Position numbers and translations under genes: made by a program. From positions 237,501-301,500 of the forward strand of contig NZ_CP135162.1 in assembly GCF_001940165.2 (NCBI RefSeq): a DNA stretch of 64,000 nt, given 5' to 3'. Shown in pieces: positions 20,364-29,634 of the stretch; positions within the stretch are counted from its first letter, which is position 1, and each line of letters opens with the position of its first letter. Source of the stretch: Roseburia sp. 831b. Lineage in GTDB: Bacteria > Bacillota > Clostridia > Lachnospirales > Lachnospiraceae. The notes below the pieces were generated by a model. That model searched no databases, was not told the DNA's origin, and was given only the letters and a program-made list of their open reading frames with translations.

Positions 20364-22154
20364 ATGGAAGGGTTTCAAATTAATTATACAGATATCTATG
20401 ATTTGTTCTGGGAGTACAAGACAAATTTAGAGAATCTGATGAATAAAATTGATACTTGTGAGAACTGCATCAATTTTTTTATAAAAAATGCAGTGTTTAC
20501 CGGAGAAACAGGAGATGCAGTAAAAAGTTATCTGACAGATGTACATATTACAATGCTTTCAAGTATAAGAGTCACAGCGCAGAACCTGCTTGACAACATG
20601 ACATTATACAAAGCCGGGTATTATGATATTGATAATTCTACAAATTTTAAACTTAGCGAGGAGGCAATCCGTGCATTTCGGACAAAACTAAGCACTAATT
20701 ATTCGGATACGGAGTCTTATACCGGGAAAATACAGGGAGCAGTTTCTGGCATTTCGGATATATCGGGTGTTGGTACACCAAGTACGAATGGTGTCTTAGA
20801 ACTACATGAGCAGTTGGATCAGGAATTATTAAATCTTATCACAGAAGTTCAGAACCATGAGAGCAGTACCGTGACAGCACTGGAGAATTCCGTGGAATTG
20901 TTACTATCGAGTCTGAATACCTGTATTGCAAAAATCGGATTGAACACAGCTGCAATTGCAAGTTATGAAAGCAACAGTTTTTATACAGATAAGGACGTGT
21001 ATGCACTTGCCAATATCAGTGAACTGTTTTATCAGCAGCATGAAGACAATAAAGATGTATATGATGCAATCTGTGAAGCGGAACAGAACCTAAAGGATGC
21101 AGCAGAAGAACGTGAGACGCAGGGAGTGTGGAAGACCGTTGGCGGAGTCGTATTGGTTGGTGTTGGGGTGGCATGTATTATTGCAACTGCAGGTGCAGCG
21201 TCGCCCATTGTTGCAGCGGTTGGAGTGGCTGTGGGAACCGGAACGACTATTTTTGGAGCAGCAGATTCTGCGGAAGGTGCCCAGGATATTTATTATGGAA
21301 GCATCGGAGATATTGACAGTACCGCAGTAAATGACTTAAAAGATGTGGTATTCCAGGGAAATGAGGAAGCATATTATCTGACAGAAAGTGTCTTTGCATT
21401 TGCAGCATCCGCAATGATTCCAATCGGTCAGGCGGCCTCAGCAGGAAACCTGACATTCCGGAGTGGAGCAACAATCGTTGCAAAAGAAGGAATCGCGACA
21501 GCAGCAGGTGCAGGAGCCCAGAAGTATACGACAGATTTAACCGGAAACCAGACCGCAGGAATGATAGCAGGTATGGCAGCAAGTATGGCAACTGCGAAAG
21601 GATTGAATGGAATTGAAGCAGGGGCGAAGAAACTGGCGAAACCGAAGCTTGGAGATGTGGGAGCTGACGGTGGCGCAGTGTTAAATGATGCGGATGTGGG
21701 TTCGGCTGTAAAGAGTGGTACAGAAACAATAAAATTTAACGAAGTTAAGACATTTACAGCAGAAGAAACTAATCAATGGTTTATTGATAATGTCAAGCCT
21801 GATTATAAGCCACCATATAAACCAGGAACTTTAGTGAAGGAAATTGAACTTACTGAAAATACTACTTTTGTTAGAGTATATGATAATATGCCAGATGGAT
21901 CGGGTATGTATGGAAGTTGGGTAATGAAAGCAGATGATATTAAAGGACTAACACCCTTAGAGATACAAAATAAGTTTGCTTTACCTAATACCCCTAAATA
22001 TGTATGCGATGTGGAATTGGAGGCTGGAACTCACATAAGAGTAGGCGAGGTCAATCCTTTAGATGGATGGGGGAATGGTGGTGGAACACAATATGATTTA
22101 ATTGGGCAAAGAATTGGTGATTTTAAGAATGAGAGGCTTTTGGAGGGTAATTAA
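20364..22154 (+). CDS. LXG polymorphic toxin A, complete, R..GGGxQ-type tip
   Basis: A 596-residue toxin and the head of the family. Residues 1-200 form the LXG domain (FTGETGDAVKSYL, DVHITML). Residues 256-300 are a Gly/Ala-rich hydrophobic stretch (WKTVGGVVLVGVG...), then comes a pretoxin segment, EGAQDIYYGSIGDID. Up to VKSG at 452 it is nearly identical to toxins B-G; after that it is unique. The tip (453-596) has FVRVYD with Arg504, a WVM..DIKGLT..EIQ.KFAL core and a GGGTQYDL loop with Gln576. The Arg plus GGG-x-Gln layout recalls TNT/ADP-ribosyltransferase-like folds, so an NAD-directed activity is possible but not shown. Toxin E carries the same tip family. The immunity gene follows with no gap. 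Confidence 0.88.
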   Translation: MEGFQINYTDIYDLFWEYKTNLENLMNKIDTCENCINFFIKNAVFTGETGDAVKSYLTDVHITMLSSIRVTAQNLLDNMTLYKAGYYDIDNSTNFKLSEEAIRAFRTKLSTNYSDTESYTGKIQGAVSGISDISGVGTPSTNGVLELHEQLDQELLNLITEVQNHESSTVTALENSVELLLSSLNTCIAKIGLNTAAIASYESNSFYTDKDVYALANISELFYQQHEDNKDVYDAICEAEQNLKDAAEERETQGVWKTVGGVVLVGVGVACIIATAGAASPIVAAVGVAVGTGTTIFGAADSAEGAQDIYYGSIGDIDSTAVNDLKDVVFQGNEEAYYLTESVFAFAASAMIPIGQAASAGNLTFRSGATIVAKEGIATAAGAGAQKYTTDLTGNQTAGMIAGMAASMATAKGLNGIEAGAKKLAKPKLGDVGADGGAVLNDADVGSAVKSGTETIKFNEVKTFTAEETNQWFIDNVKPDYKPPYKPGTLVKEIELTENTTFVRVYDNMPDGSGMYGSWVMKADDIKGLTPLEIQNKFALPNTPKYVCDVELEAGTHIRVGEVNPLDGWGNGGGTQYDLIGQRIGDFKNERLLEGN

Positions 22155-22496
22155 ATGTATCAATACGAGAAGAAACATATTGAAATCAACGGGAATAGTT
22201 ATGATTTTGAATTTGATATTCGAGCTGTAGTCCAGTATAAAGAAAAGTTTATAGTATTACTTGGGATTCCATTTAATAGAACTGAGATTAATAACATTTA
22301 TTGTTTGGATGCTCAAGCAAATTTAATTTGGCAATCAGAGGATTTATCTACTCGCTATCCAGAGTTAAAAAATCTTCTTCCTTACGAGCAGATAGGCATA
22401 AAAGATGATACTATTTTTGCGTCGGATTTCTATGGACGTAATTATAAAATTAATGTAGATAGTGGGAAGATAGAGGGATTTAATATTGTTAAGTAG
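22155..22496 (+). CDS. Immunity protein for toxin A
   Basis: A 113-residue, beta-rich protein starting at the base after the toxin stop. It shares spaced residues with the immunity protein of toxin E at 46239 (INNIYC..A.LIWQ, YEQIGIKDD, FASDFYGRNYKINVDSGKI). Since the two toxins also share a tip family, this is good evidence for cognate pairing. The family is not one I can name. Confidence 0.8.
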   Translation: MYQYEKKHIEINGNSYDFEFDIRAVVQYKEKFIVLLGIPFNRTEINNIYCLDAQANLIWQSEDLSTRYPELKNLLPYEQIGIKDDTIFASDFYGRNYKINVDSGKIEGFNIVK

Positions 22497-22530
22497 TATC
22501 TTTAAAGAAAATTAATTATAATTTATTATA

Positions 22531-22740
22531 GTTATACTTTCGGACTCTCAACAACCTACAACTCTTGCACGTCTATTAATTAACCATCATGGCTGTTGCG
22601 AAGCAATTAAGAATCCATGATGTTAATTAATAGACGCTAGCGAAATTTTGCCGAGTTGGGTATACGGACGAACATTGAAAAATGACATGCTGATGTAACG
22701 CACTCTTAGTAATAAAATGTTGTGAAAGGGTGCGTTTTTC
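22531..22740 (+). repeat. Cassette-end stem-loop and terminator, copy 1
   Basis: The block opens with GTTATACTTTCGGACTC-AACAACCTA and then a long stem at 22571-22635: 21 bp with one bulge, GTCTATTAATTAAC../..TTAATTAATAGAC, around a loop of about 22 nt. GAGTTGGGTATACGGAC follows, then a rho-independent terminator at 22697-22740 (AACGCACTCTT/AAAGGGTGCGTT plus T run). The same block follows the immunity genes at 25974, 31827, 40182 and 43451. It is also the first part of the 2.27-kb repeat unit that continues to 24806. Confidence 0.85.
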
Positions 22741-22766
22741 TGTGAAGGTATTTTTATAAACGGTAA

Positions 22767-22988
22767 GAGTATTTTATAAAAGTCAGTATTACAAGCGGTA
22801 TTTCAGACACAAAAATTGGTCTAAAAAGCGGTAATTCTATTGAAGATTTTTTTATTATTGCGGTAGTTGTAAGAGATGCATTTCTGTGTAATGAAATCGT
22901 TGTGCTCAGACCAAAGTGTCGGACAAAGTTTTCAGACTATGCTGAAAAGCCATACAGTATCGGCATTTCCGCTAATGGAGAAATATAG
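22767..22988 (+). pseudogene. Decayed toxin-tail remnant in the repeat unit
   Basis: An open stretch without a start codon reads ..VVVRDAFLCNEIVVLRP.. and ends ..GISANGEI-stop. The copy at 26172-26387 reads through that stop into IYIGEFKEIGSLVDWS, which resembles the last residues of toxin E (IGDFAEIGKIEDW). It is therefore probably the tail of an old toxin tip. Repeated at 40456-40677 and 43738-43959. Confidence 0.5.
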
Positions 22989-23220
22989 TTGTTCCACAGA
23001 ACTGACATCTGAAATCACAGCTGAATATTTTTTCTATGATAATTTCCAAATTCTTCTCAAGACTGCTGATATCGGTCTGCTTCTTTCGAGTATTGTGCCA
23101 AAAGTCTGTTTCTTGGTTATCTCACAAAGAAAAAGTGCTCAGCAGTTTTAAGAAAACATCAAGTCAGAAATCCTGATTCAGATGCAGTTTTTCTATTTAA
23201 GATGCTCCATCCGTAAAGGA

Positions 23221-23433
23221 GCAACGGAAATCAAAGGGCAGTCGGATGCAATGAAAAAGCTTCAGGAAGATTATGAAACGCTAAAGAGTGCGGTAAGCCA
23301 ATATAGTACTACTTTGCAGATGGACTTAATGGCAATTGATTTATTAGTTGATTCACAAGTGCAAAAAGATAGGAATCAAAGTGAGCTTTTTAAGCAGGGC
23401 ACCGGAATATTTGACACATGTTTGACACCATAA
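23221..23433 (+). pseudogene. Beheaded DUF3130/Lap1-like partner gene, copy 1
   Basis: Identical to residues 30-99 of the intact partner at 20046, but the first 30 codons and start are replaced by unrelated sequence. A frame from 23182 is open and could add 13 foreign residues, but it has no ribosome binding site. The toxin gene start follows 18 nt downstream, as in the intact operon. Probably non-functional. Confidence 0.75.
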
Positions 23434-23451
23434 GAATGACAGGAGAGGAAA

Positions 23452-25128
23452 ATGGAAGGGTTTCAAATTAATTATACAGATATCTATGATTTGTTCTGGG
23501 AATACAAGACAAATTTAGAGAATCTGATGAATAAAATTGATACTTGTGAGAACTGCATTAATTTTTTTATAAAAAATGCAGTGTTTACCGGAGAAACAGG
23601 AGATGCAGTAAGAAGTTATCTGACCGATGTACATATCACAATGCTTTCAAGTATAAGAGTCACAGCGCAGAACCTGCTTGACAACATGACATTATACAAA
23701 GCCGGGTATTATGATATCGACAATTCTACAAATTTTAAACTTAGCGAGGAGGCAATCCGTGCATTTCGGACAAAACTAAGCACTAATTATTCGGATACGG
23801 AGTCTTATACCGGGAAAATACAGGGAGCAGTTTCTGGCATTTCGGATATATCGGGTGTTGGTACACCAAGTACGAATGGTGTCTTAGAACTACATGAGCA
23901 GTTGGATCAGGAATTATTAAATCTTATCACAGAAGTTCAGAACCATGAGAGCAGTACCGTGACAGCACTGGAGAATTCCGTGGAATTGTTACTATCGAGT
24001 CTGAATACCTGTATTGCAAAAATCGGATTGAACACAGCTGCAATTGCAAGTTATGAAAGCAACAGTTTTTATACAGATAAGGACGTGTATGCACTTGCCA
24101 ATATCAGTGAACTGTTTTATCAGCAGCATGAAGACAATAAAGATGTATATGATGCAATCTGTGAAGCGGAACAGAACCTAAAGGATGCAGCAGAAGAACG
24201 TGAGACGCAGGGAGTGTGGAAGACCGTTGGCGGAGTCGTATTGGTTGGTGTTGGGGTGGCATGTATTATTGCAACTGCAGGTGCAGCGTCGCCCATTGTT
24301 GCAGCGGTTGGAGTGGCTGTGGGAACCGGAACGACTATTTTTGGAGCAGCAGATTCTGCGGAAGGTGCCCAGGATATTTATTATGGAAGCATCGGAGATA
24401 TTGACAGTACCGCAGTAAATGATTTAAAAGATGTGGTATTCCAGGGAAATGAGGAAGCATATTATCTGACAGAAAGTGTCTTTGCATTTGCAGCATCCGC
24501 AATGATTCCAATCGGTCAGGCGGCTTCGGCAGGAAATCTGACATTCAGGAGTGGAGCAACAATCGTTGCAAAAGAAGGAATTGCGACAGCAGCAGGTGCA
24601 GGAGCCCAGAAGTATACGACAGACCTAACCGGAAACCAGACCGCAGGAATGATAGCAGGTATGGCAGCAAGTATGGCAACTGCGCAAGGACTGAATGGAA
24701 TTGAAGCAGGAGCGAAGAGACTGGCGAAACCGAAGCTTGGGGATGTGGGAGCTGACGGTGGCGCAGTGTTAAATGATGCGGATGTGGGTTCGGCTGTAAA
24801 GAGTGGTAGTAAAGCTAATACAAAACCATATACTAACAGTAGACCTTCATTTAGAAAAGGTGTTGTGGAGGAAGTATGGGAGAATGCTAAAGGCCCTGAT
24901 GGATTGGTTAGAGATCCAAATACTGGTGAGGTTATTAATTGGACATCAGGAGAATCTAGAAAAGGGGTATGGGATATGGGACACATTCCAGAAGCAAAAT
25001 ATTCAGAAATGCATGAAGCATATATGAATGGGGAATTGACAACAAAAGAATTTGTGGATTGGTATAATGATCCTGCCAACTATAGACCAGAATTGCCAAG
25101 TAATAATCGTAGTCATAAGTATGAATAA
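23452..25128 (+). CDS. LXG polymorphic toxin B, GH-E (HNH) nuclease tip
   Basis: A 558-residue toxin. Residues 1-452 are the shared LXG, hydrophobic and pretoxin regions. The tip of about 105 residues shows DPNTGEVINW, WDMGHIPEAKY with His511, then WYNDPANYRPELPSNNRSHKYE near the C-terminus. This is the GH-E family of HNH/ENDO VII nucleases, expected to cut nucleic acid in a target cell. Start and ribosome binding site (GACAGGAGAGGAAAATG) are intact. An ankyrin-repeat protein follows 11 nt downstream, the type of immunity protein often linked to such nucleases. Confidence 0.88.
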   Translation: MEGFQINYTDIYDLFWEYKTNLENLMNKIDTCENCINFFIKNAVFTGETGDAVRSYLTDVHITMLSSIRVTAQNLLDNMTLYKAGYYDIDNSTNFKLSEEAIRAFRTKLSTNYSDTESYTGKIQGAVSGISDISGVGTPSTNGVLELHEQLDQELLNLITEVQNHESSTVTALENSVELLLSSLNTCIAKIGLNTAAIASYESNSFYTDKDVYALANISELFYQQHEDNKDVYDAICEAEQNLKDAAEERETQGVWKTVGGVVLVGVGVACIIATAGAASPIVAAVGVAVGTGTTIFGAADSAEGAQDIYYGSIGDIDSTAVNDLKDVVFQGNEEAYYLTESVFAFAASAMIPIGQAASAGNLTFRSGATIVAKEGIATAAGAGAQKYTTDLTGNQTAGMIAGMAASMATAQGLNGIEAGAKRLAKPKLGDVGADGGAVLNDADVGSAVKSGSKANTKPYTNSRPSFRKGVVEEVWENAKGPDGLVRDPNTGEVINWTSGESRKGVWDMGHIPEAKYSEMHEAYMNGELTTKEFVDWYNDPANYRPELPSNNRSHKYE

Positions 25129-25139
25129 AGGAGAAAGCA

Positions 25140-25649
25140 ATGGATATAAGTTTAGTAGCAAAAATGAAAAAGTATGATGAGTTTATTTCCTGCTATAATG
25201 AAGGTGATGAGAAGAAAGTATATAAAGGTAAATCATTATTATTTTATTCATTATCCAATAATGATACAGAAAGCCGTTATTTAATAACAGAATTTTTACT
25301 TAATAAAGGTGCTGAAGCTAATGTGACAAATGAGTATGGTGAAAATCTATTGCATATTCTACTGTCAAGAACAAATCACAATATAAAACAGACAGCAGAG
25401 TTGTGCAAAAAATTAATTGATAAGGGAGTAAACATTAATCAATTAGATGAAAAGGAAAGAGTGCCCCTACAGTATTTGATTAACCTAAAATATACAGATG
25501 AGGAACTTGAACCATTATATCAAATCTGGTTTGCACAGAACAGTATTTTGATTAATCACAAGAATGCATGGGGAAAAACACCATTGGAAATTGCTGAGCA
25601 AATGCCGTATAGGGCAAGTTTGTTGGAAAGGATGAAAAAGTATGAATAA
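25140..25649 (+). CDS. Ankyrin-repeat immunity protein for toxin B
   Basis: A 169-residue protein with three to four ankyrin-like repeats (LLNKGAEANVTNEYGENLLHILL; LIDKGVNINQLDEKERVPLQYLI; INHKNAWGKTPLEIAEQM). Ankyrin proteins are a known immunity class next to nuclease toxins. The start follows AAAGGAGAAAGCA. The last codons overlap the next gene by 8 nt. Confidence 0.82.
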   Translation: MDISLVAKMKKYDEFISCYNEGDEKKVYKGKSLLFYSLSNNDTESRYLITEFLLNKGAEANVTNEYGENLLHILLSRTNHNIKQTAELCKKLIDKGVNINQLDEKERVPLQYLINLKYTDEELEPLYQIWFAQNSILINHKNAWGKTPLEIAEQMPYRASLLERMKKYE

Positions 25650-25974
25650 AGTAGTCACTTTTATACCCGATGCTGGTGGAAGTATCATTTCAAAAAATAT
25701 ATTGAGCCATAAGGGAAAGTTGAGATGGTGTGTTAGAGAAGAATCTGTAAATGATGTCGATAATGGTTGGAGATTTTTTTCTGATATTGACACAGAGGAG
25801 TATTTGAGTAAAGCAGATAATATGTGTATATGTGATTTTAATACTGTTGCCAATATTGAACCAGCAATCATTGCAATATATAATTGCAAAGTTGGAACGG
25901 ATATAGAATTAGTAGAAGAGAATGGAAAGAAATTCTTTTTAGATAGTAATACTGGGAAAATATTCAAATTATAG
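25642..25974 (+). CDS. DUF2185 / Imm33-like immunity protein
   Basis: A 110-residue protein with the DUF2185 pattern GGSIISKNIL, KLRWCVREESVNDVDNGWRFF, CDFNTVANIEPAIIAIY and VGTDIELV. Proteins of this family are frequent in immunity clusters. It overlaps the ankyrin gene and is followed by the cassette-end stem-loop. Whether it protects against toxin B or against a toxin since lost is open; I favour the latter because the ankyrin protein already sits directly behind B. Confidence 0.8.
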   Translation: MNKVVTFIPDAGGSIISKNILSHKGKLRWCVREESVNDVDNGWRFFSDIDTEEYLSKADNMCICDFNTVANIEPAIIAIYNCKVGTDIELVEENGKKFFLDSNTGKIFKL

Positions 25975-25986
25975 TATTTAATTATG

Positions 25987-26195
25987 GTTATACTTTCGGA
26001 CATCTAACAACCTATAATTCCTGCGCGTCTATTAATTAACTATCATGATTGCCCAGAAGCAATTAAGAATCCATGATGTTAATTAATAGACACTTGTTAA
26101 TTTTACTGAGTTGGGTATACGAAAGGACACTGCGAATTCAATATACTGATGTAACGCACCCTTAGCAAAGAATGTTGCGAAAGGGTCCGTTTTTC
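25987..26195 (+). repeat. Cassette-end stem-loop and terminator, copy 2 (diverged)
   Basis: Same layout as copy 1: opening motif at 25987, long stem 26027-26091, then GAGTTGGGTATACG, and a terminator at 26153-26195 whose stem has changed in step (ACGCACCCTT/AAGGGTCCGT). It differs at about a tenth of positions but keeps the pairing, which suggests that the fold matters. Confidence 0.8.
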
Positions 26196-26700
26196 TTCAT
26201 TATACTGGTAATTTTAAGAGATGCTTTTCTGTATATTAAAAACGTTGTACTCAGACCAGAGTGTCGGACAAAGTTTTTAGACTATGCTGGAAAGCCATAT
26301 AATATCGGCATTTCCTCTAATGGAGAGATATACATTGGAGAATTTAAAGAAATAGGAAGTTTAGTAGATTGGAGTATGGGAAAGTGAAAAATATATGTTT
26401 TATTAGATATTAAACCGAAAGAAAAATTAACCTATGATGATTGCAAAATGAAATTGATGAATAAGTATGAAATCCATGTTCCACATTTTTATGTATGGAA
26501 TATTTAGAAGTTGAACATACAATGTTATTTGCAGGACCATGTATTAGACACCTGGCGGATATACAAAACGAGGCGGTGTTAAGGTAAATATGAGAGACGT
26601 ATCTATTGAAGATAATATTTTAAATATAGCCAATTCATACAAATAAACAAGAATGATTGAAGCGGAATAAAAAATGACATGACAGAAGAGCGCATTGTAC
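26172..26700 (+). pseudogene. Decayed toxin tail and immunity remnants
   Basis: The frame to 26387 reads ..VVLRPECRTKFLDYAGKPYNIGISSNGEIYIGEFKEIGSLVDWSMGK and is the longer version of the remnant in the repeat units. Directly after it, 26391-26507 encodes ..LLDIKPKEKLTYDDCKMKLMNKYEIHVPHFYVWNI without a start, perhaps an immunity remnant. The rest to 26700 has no supported gene; 26625-26700 is homologous to 50550-50710. Confidence 0.5.
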
Positions 26701-26922
26701 CGGCTCCAAAAAGCTAGACATAAAAATCTAACGATTGGAGGCCGGTATTTTTATGAATCAATATAGCAATAAAAAAGTGGTAGATGACTGTATTAACGGA
26801 GAAGGAGCTTCCTGTATACTTTAAAGAGTAAAAGGAATTGACCAAAAAGAATACCTCAAGTAAATTTAGATTATTACTGACCTGCCAGTTGGTAAAATCT
26901 AAAAACACAAGAGGTATTCAAG

Positions 26923-28365
26923 ATGAATGTTAAAGCAAGAAGAACAAAAAAGCAAGTAAATGTAGAAAATCAGGCAATAAAGCTTCTGTCAAAAGAAGAA
27001 TTGAGCAGGAAAATAGAGGTGGTAGAAAAAGAACTGAGATCCTATACCTGGCGTGAACTTGAAACAAACGGTAAATTTGCCAAGAACGATAAACTCTCTT
27101 TCATTACGGATGACATGCTTATAGTAGGATGCGATATAGGTAGTGAGAATCATTATATTAGGGCAATCGATGTCAGAGGAAGAGAGTTAAGCAGCGGAGC
27201 ATTCGAGTTTAGCAATACTTCAGAAGGCTTTGCGAATGCCAAGGCATGGGTGCTGGCACTTGCGGCAAAACACGATAAGAAACAGATAGTACTGGGTCTT
27301 GAACCGACAGGTCACTACTGGTTTGCGTTGGCTGCATGGATGATTTCAAACGGAATCAGCGTTGTCCAGGTAAATCCATATGCCGTAAAGCAGAGTAAAG
27401 AAATAGAAGACAATAGCCAGGTCAAGGATGACAGAAAAGATCCGAAACTGATTGCAAATCTTGTGAAAGATGGAAACTACGGAATGCCTTATCTTCCAGA
27501 AAAAGTTTACGCAGACATGAGAAGACTCTCCATGTTCAGGGATCAGCTTACCGAAGACAGGATAAGAAATATCAATCGTCTTCACCGAGAATTGAAAATC
27601 TATTTTCCAGAATACATGGACGCATTTGGAAAAATAGATGGAGCGTTTACTTTGGAAGTACTGAAAGTATCAGCTATCCCATCGGATATCACAGCACTGG
27701 GAGCAGAAGGCATAAAAAATATCTGGCACAATGTAAAACTAAGAGGACGCGGTTACAGCAGAGCCAATGAAATCGTGAGCTATGCAGAGAAAAGTGTGGG
27801 ATTAACGGATGGAACGGATGCAGGGCGTGAAGCAGTGAAATGGTATGCAGAACAGATCCTGAAGCTGGATGAGCAGCTTGCTGTGATTGAAAGTACTTTA
27901 CATGAAAAATGCAGGGAAATACCTTACGCAGAAAACATACTTGAAATCAAAGGTGTAGGTGAAAACATACTGGCTGGAATACTGGCAGAAATGGGAGATA
28001 TCAGCAGATTTGATGATGTGAAGGAAATCCAGAAACTAAGCGGTATGGGGCTGGTGGCATGCAGTTCAGGCAAGCATAAAGGACAGACAAAAATCAGCCA
28101 CAGAGGACGCAAGAGACTTAGGTACTGGCTGTTCCAGGCAGCAAAGTCAGCGGTGTCGCATGCAGATGAATTTAAGCAGCTACATGAGTACTATACAACA
28201 CGAACCAACAATCCGCTGAAAAAGATGCAGTCACTGGTTGTGATAGCCTGCAAGATACTGAGGGTGATTTACACGATTCTAAAGACAGGAACAACTTATG
28301 ATCCGCAGAAACTGTTGAAAGATATCAAACATCTGGCAGCTTCACAGGTACCAATGGCAGCATAG
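26923..28365 (+). CDS. IS110 family transposase 1 (DEDD recombinase)
   Basis: A 480-residue transposase. The RuvC-like DEDD domain is at about 65-220 (VGCDIGSENHYIRAID, GLEPTGHYW, VKDDRKDPKLIANLV). The C-terminal Transposase_20 domain follows (ILEIKGVGENILAGILAEMGDISRFDDVKEIQKLSGM...), with a Ser in VACSSGKHKGQTKISHRGRKRLR as the likely nucleophile region. The gene looks intact. Confidence 0.93.
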   Translation: MNVKARRTKKQVNVENQAIKLLSKEELSRKIEVVEKELRSYTWRELETNGKFAKNDKLSFITDDMLIVGCDIGSENHYIRAIDVRGRELSSGAFEFSNTSEGFANAKAWVLALAAKHDKKQIVLGLEPTGHYWFALAAWMISNGISVVQVNPYAVKQSKEIEDNSQVKDDRKDPKLIANLVKDGNYGMPYLPEKVYADMRRLSMFRDQLTEDRIRNINRLHRELKIYFPEYMDAFGKIDGAFTLEVLKVSAIPSDITALGAEGIKNIWHNVKLRGRGYSRANEIVSYAEKSVGLTDGTDAGREAVKWYAEQILKLDEQLAVIESTLHEKCREIPYAENILEIKGVGENILAGILAEMGDISRFDDVKEIQKLSGMGLVACSSGKHKGQTKISHRGRKRLRYWLFQAAKSAVSHADEFKQLHEYYTTRTNNPLKKMQSLVVIACKILRVIYTILKTGTTYDPQKLLKDIKHLAASQVPMAA

Positions 28366-28870
28366 TAAATAAAAGAATCAAATCCAGAACTCTGTCGAGT
28401 GGCTGATGGAATGCATCGGAGACTGGACAGGGTTCTGGAACAGAAACCCGTAAATGATGGAGTCCGGAACAGACTGCATCTGCAAAAGACCAACAAGAGC
28501 CTGAGATGGTATAGCGTCCACTGAGTAAATCAGTACCACGACAGGTGAATGCTGGTCAGTAACAATCAAACATAAAACAAGAGCTGTAGCCGGCATCGGT
28601 TATTTCCGTGGGGCAAGACCCCGTTTAGGAGCTTGGCTGGCACTCAGTGTATGGTAGATGGGACGAAGGAAGTTGGGACACGATCCCCTTAGACACGGAA
28701 GGTTCATCATCATAGTTGATCAGAGGGAAAATAGCCTTTATAAAGCGAAGAAAGAGGATGCTTTAAGAAGTGTACCCATTAATCAGCTATTCGGTACAAG
28801 ATACTACGATATCTATCACTCTCGGCTCTTGTTTTGAGGTAAATAAATATCGTCAAAGCCAGTAAAATCA
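28366..28870 (+). other. Non-coding 3' part of IS110 element 1, candidate guide (bridge) RNA region
   Basis: About 500 nt with no supported gene but many short pairing stretches (for example GTGGGGCAAGACCCCG near 28609 and CCAGAACTCTG../..CAGGGTTCTGG at 28383-28438). Some IS110 relatives encode their target-choosing RNA next to the transposase gene. The location fits, but no RNA has been shown. Confidence 0.4.
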
Positions 28871-29261
28871 ATAGATTTAGGCTTGACAGAATAGGAAGGT
28901 CACTTGTATCTTACAAATAAATTTAAAATTCAGGACACACAGATTATTTGAATATGGGTTAATAATTACAATTCTTTCGGCGATAAAGGTTTTCAGCGCT
29001 TCTGGAAAAAGAAACTTATTCTTTTGAATAACTTTTTGTTGTAAAATTATATTTATCATGTGAAATTTTGTATCAAGATTTAGAGCTAAAAAAGAATTAC
29101 AAATCCAAGTATGATTGCTAACTGGGTAGAAAAAGAAGCAAATTGAAGAAGCTATTGTTGATACAAATGTGTAGCATGTAAGAGAACTAGAGGATGAGGT
29201 TCTTAAGATACGCGCCCATTTGTAGACGGAGATGATATATGATGCTAAAACAGCAGTACTG

Positions 29262-29632
29262 CACATATAGTGCAAGGGCAATTCCTTATGTGGAAAATGA
29301 AGCGGCTTATCACACAGGGACATTTAATAGTGCGTCTTATTTTGACAAAATTGATGCAATAAAAAATGGAGATATAGATATATTTAATGAGTTGCTTCGA
29401 AATGAATGGATATCTAAATGGGACTTGGATGATTTTGAAGAATTGTGTGATAGTTATAATTCGTTTATATCACAAGTTAATAAAGAGTTGGGAGATGGAA
29501 TAGATGCAACTTATGGGATAAAAGGTTTAGCGGCAGAATGGGGGAGATATGTCTGGCGGAGCGGGACAAATTATTACCACTTTTGGCGGAGAAATACTAA
29601 AAAAAATAGGAATATTATACGAGGAGAATTAA
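29262..29632 (+). pseudogene. TNT-related toxin tip fragment, frameshifted
   Basis: From ..YSARAIPYVENEAAYHTGTFN to ..DATYGIKGLAAEW it matches the tip of fragment F at 47194-47460. One extra G in GAATGGGGGAGATATG (four Gs at 47460) throws the frame off before the GDMSGGAGQ segment holding the likely catalytic Gln. The frame runs on to fuse with the immunity gene. The 5' part is missing; the sequence between 28970 and 29260 has no supported gene. Confidence 0.75.
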
Positions 29633-29634
29633 GA

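Larger units (their letters stand above)
22531..24806 (+). repeat. 2.27-kb repeat unit, copy 1
   Basis: From the cassette-end stem-loop through a decayed reading frame, a beheaded partner gene and the LXG N-terminus up to the VKSG junction. Copies 2 (40219-42495) and 3 (43502-45777) are nearly identical and the same length to within a base or two. Sequences differ completely beyond both ends, so the unit moves or is copied as a block between variable tips. Confidence 0.85.
26812..28903 (+). mobile_element. IS110-family insertion element 1
   Basis: Comparison with the uninterrupted copy at 50762-50869 places the ends where the homology breaks and resumes, at about 26812 and 28903, giving about 2.1 kb. 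Both sides show a TGTAT core, so the exact ends are uncertain by up to about 10 nt. There are no obvious terminal inverted repeats, as usual for IS110. Confidence 0.7.
26700..28970 (+). mobile_element. IS3-like remnant split by an IS110 insertion
   Basis: A hairpin (TACCGGCTCC../..GGAGGCCGGTA) precedes a short frame starting at 26753 (MNQYSNKKVVDDCINGEG..) that is cut at about 26812 and resumes near 28903 (..LTNKFKIQDTQII). The undisturbed version at 50762-50869 encodes 35 residues resembling the helix-turn-helix start of IS3-type OrfA. Only this fragment is left of the older element. Confidence 0.6.

Noticed and set aside
21097..21330. 77- and 62-codon open frames repeated in the same place in every LXG toxin (also 24185, 30584, 41874, 45156, 48506)
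   Set aside because: They are other-frame readings of the Gly/Ala-rich hydrophobic segment; they recur only because the toxin DNA is duplicated.
22876..23151. 91-codon frame repeated at 22876, 40565 and 43847
   Set aside because: It has no ribosome binding site and overlaps, in another frame, the decayed toxin tail; conserved only as part of the recent repeat.
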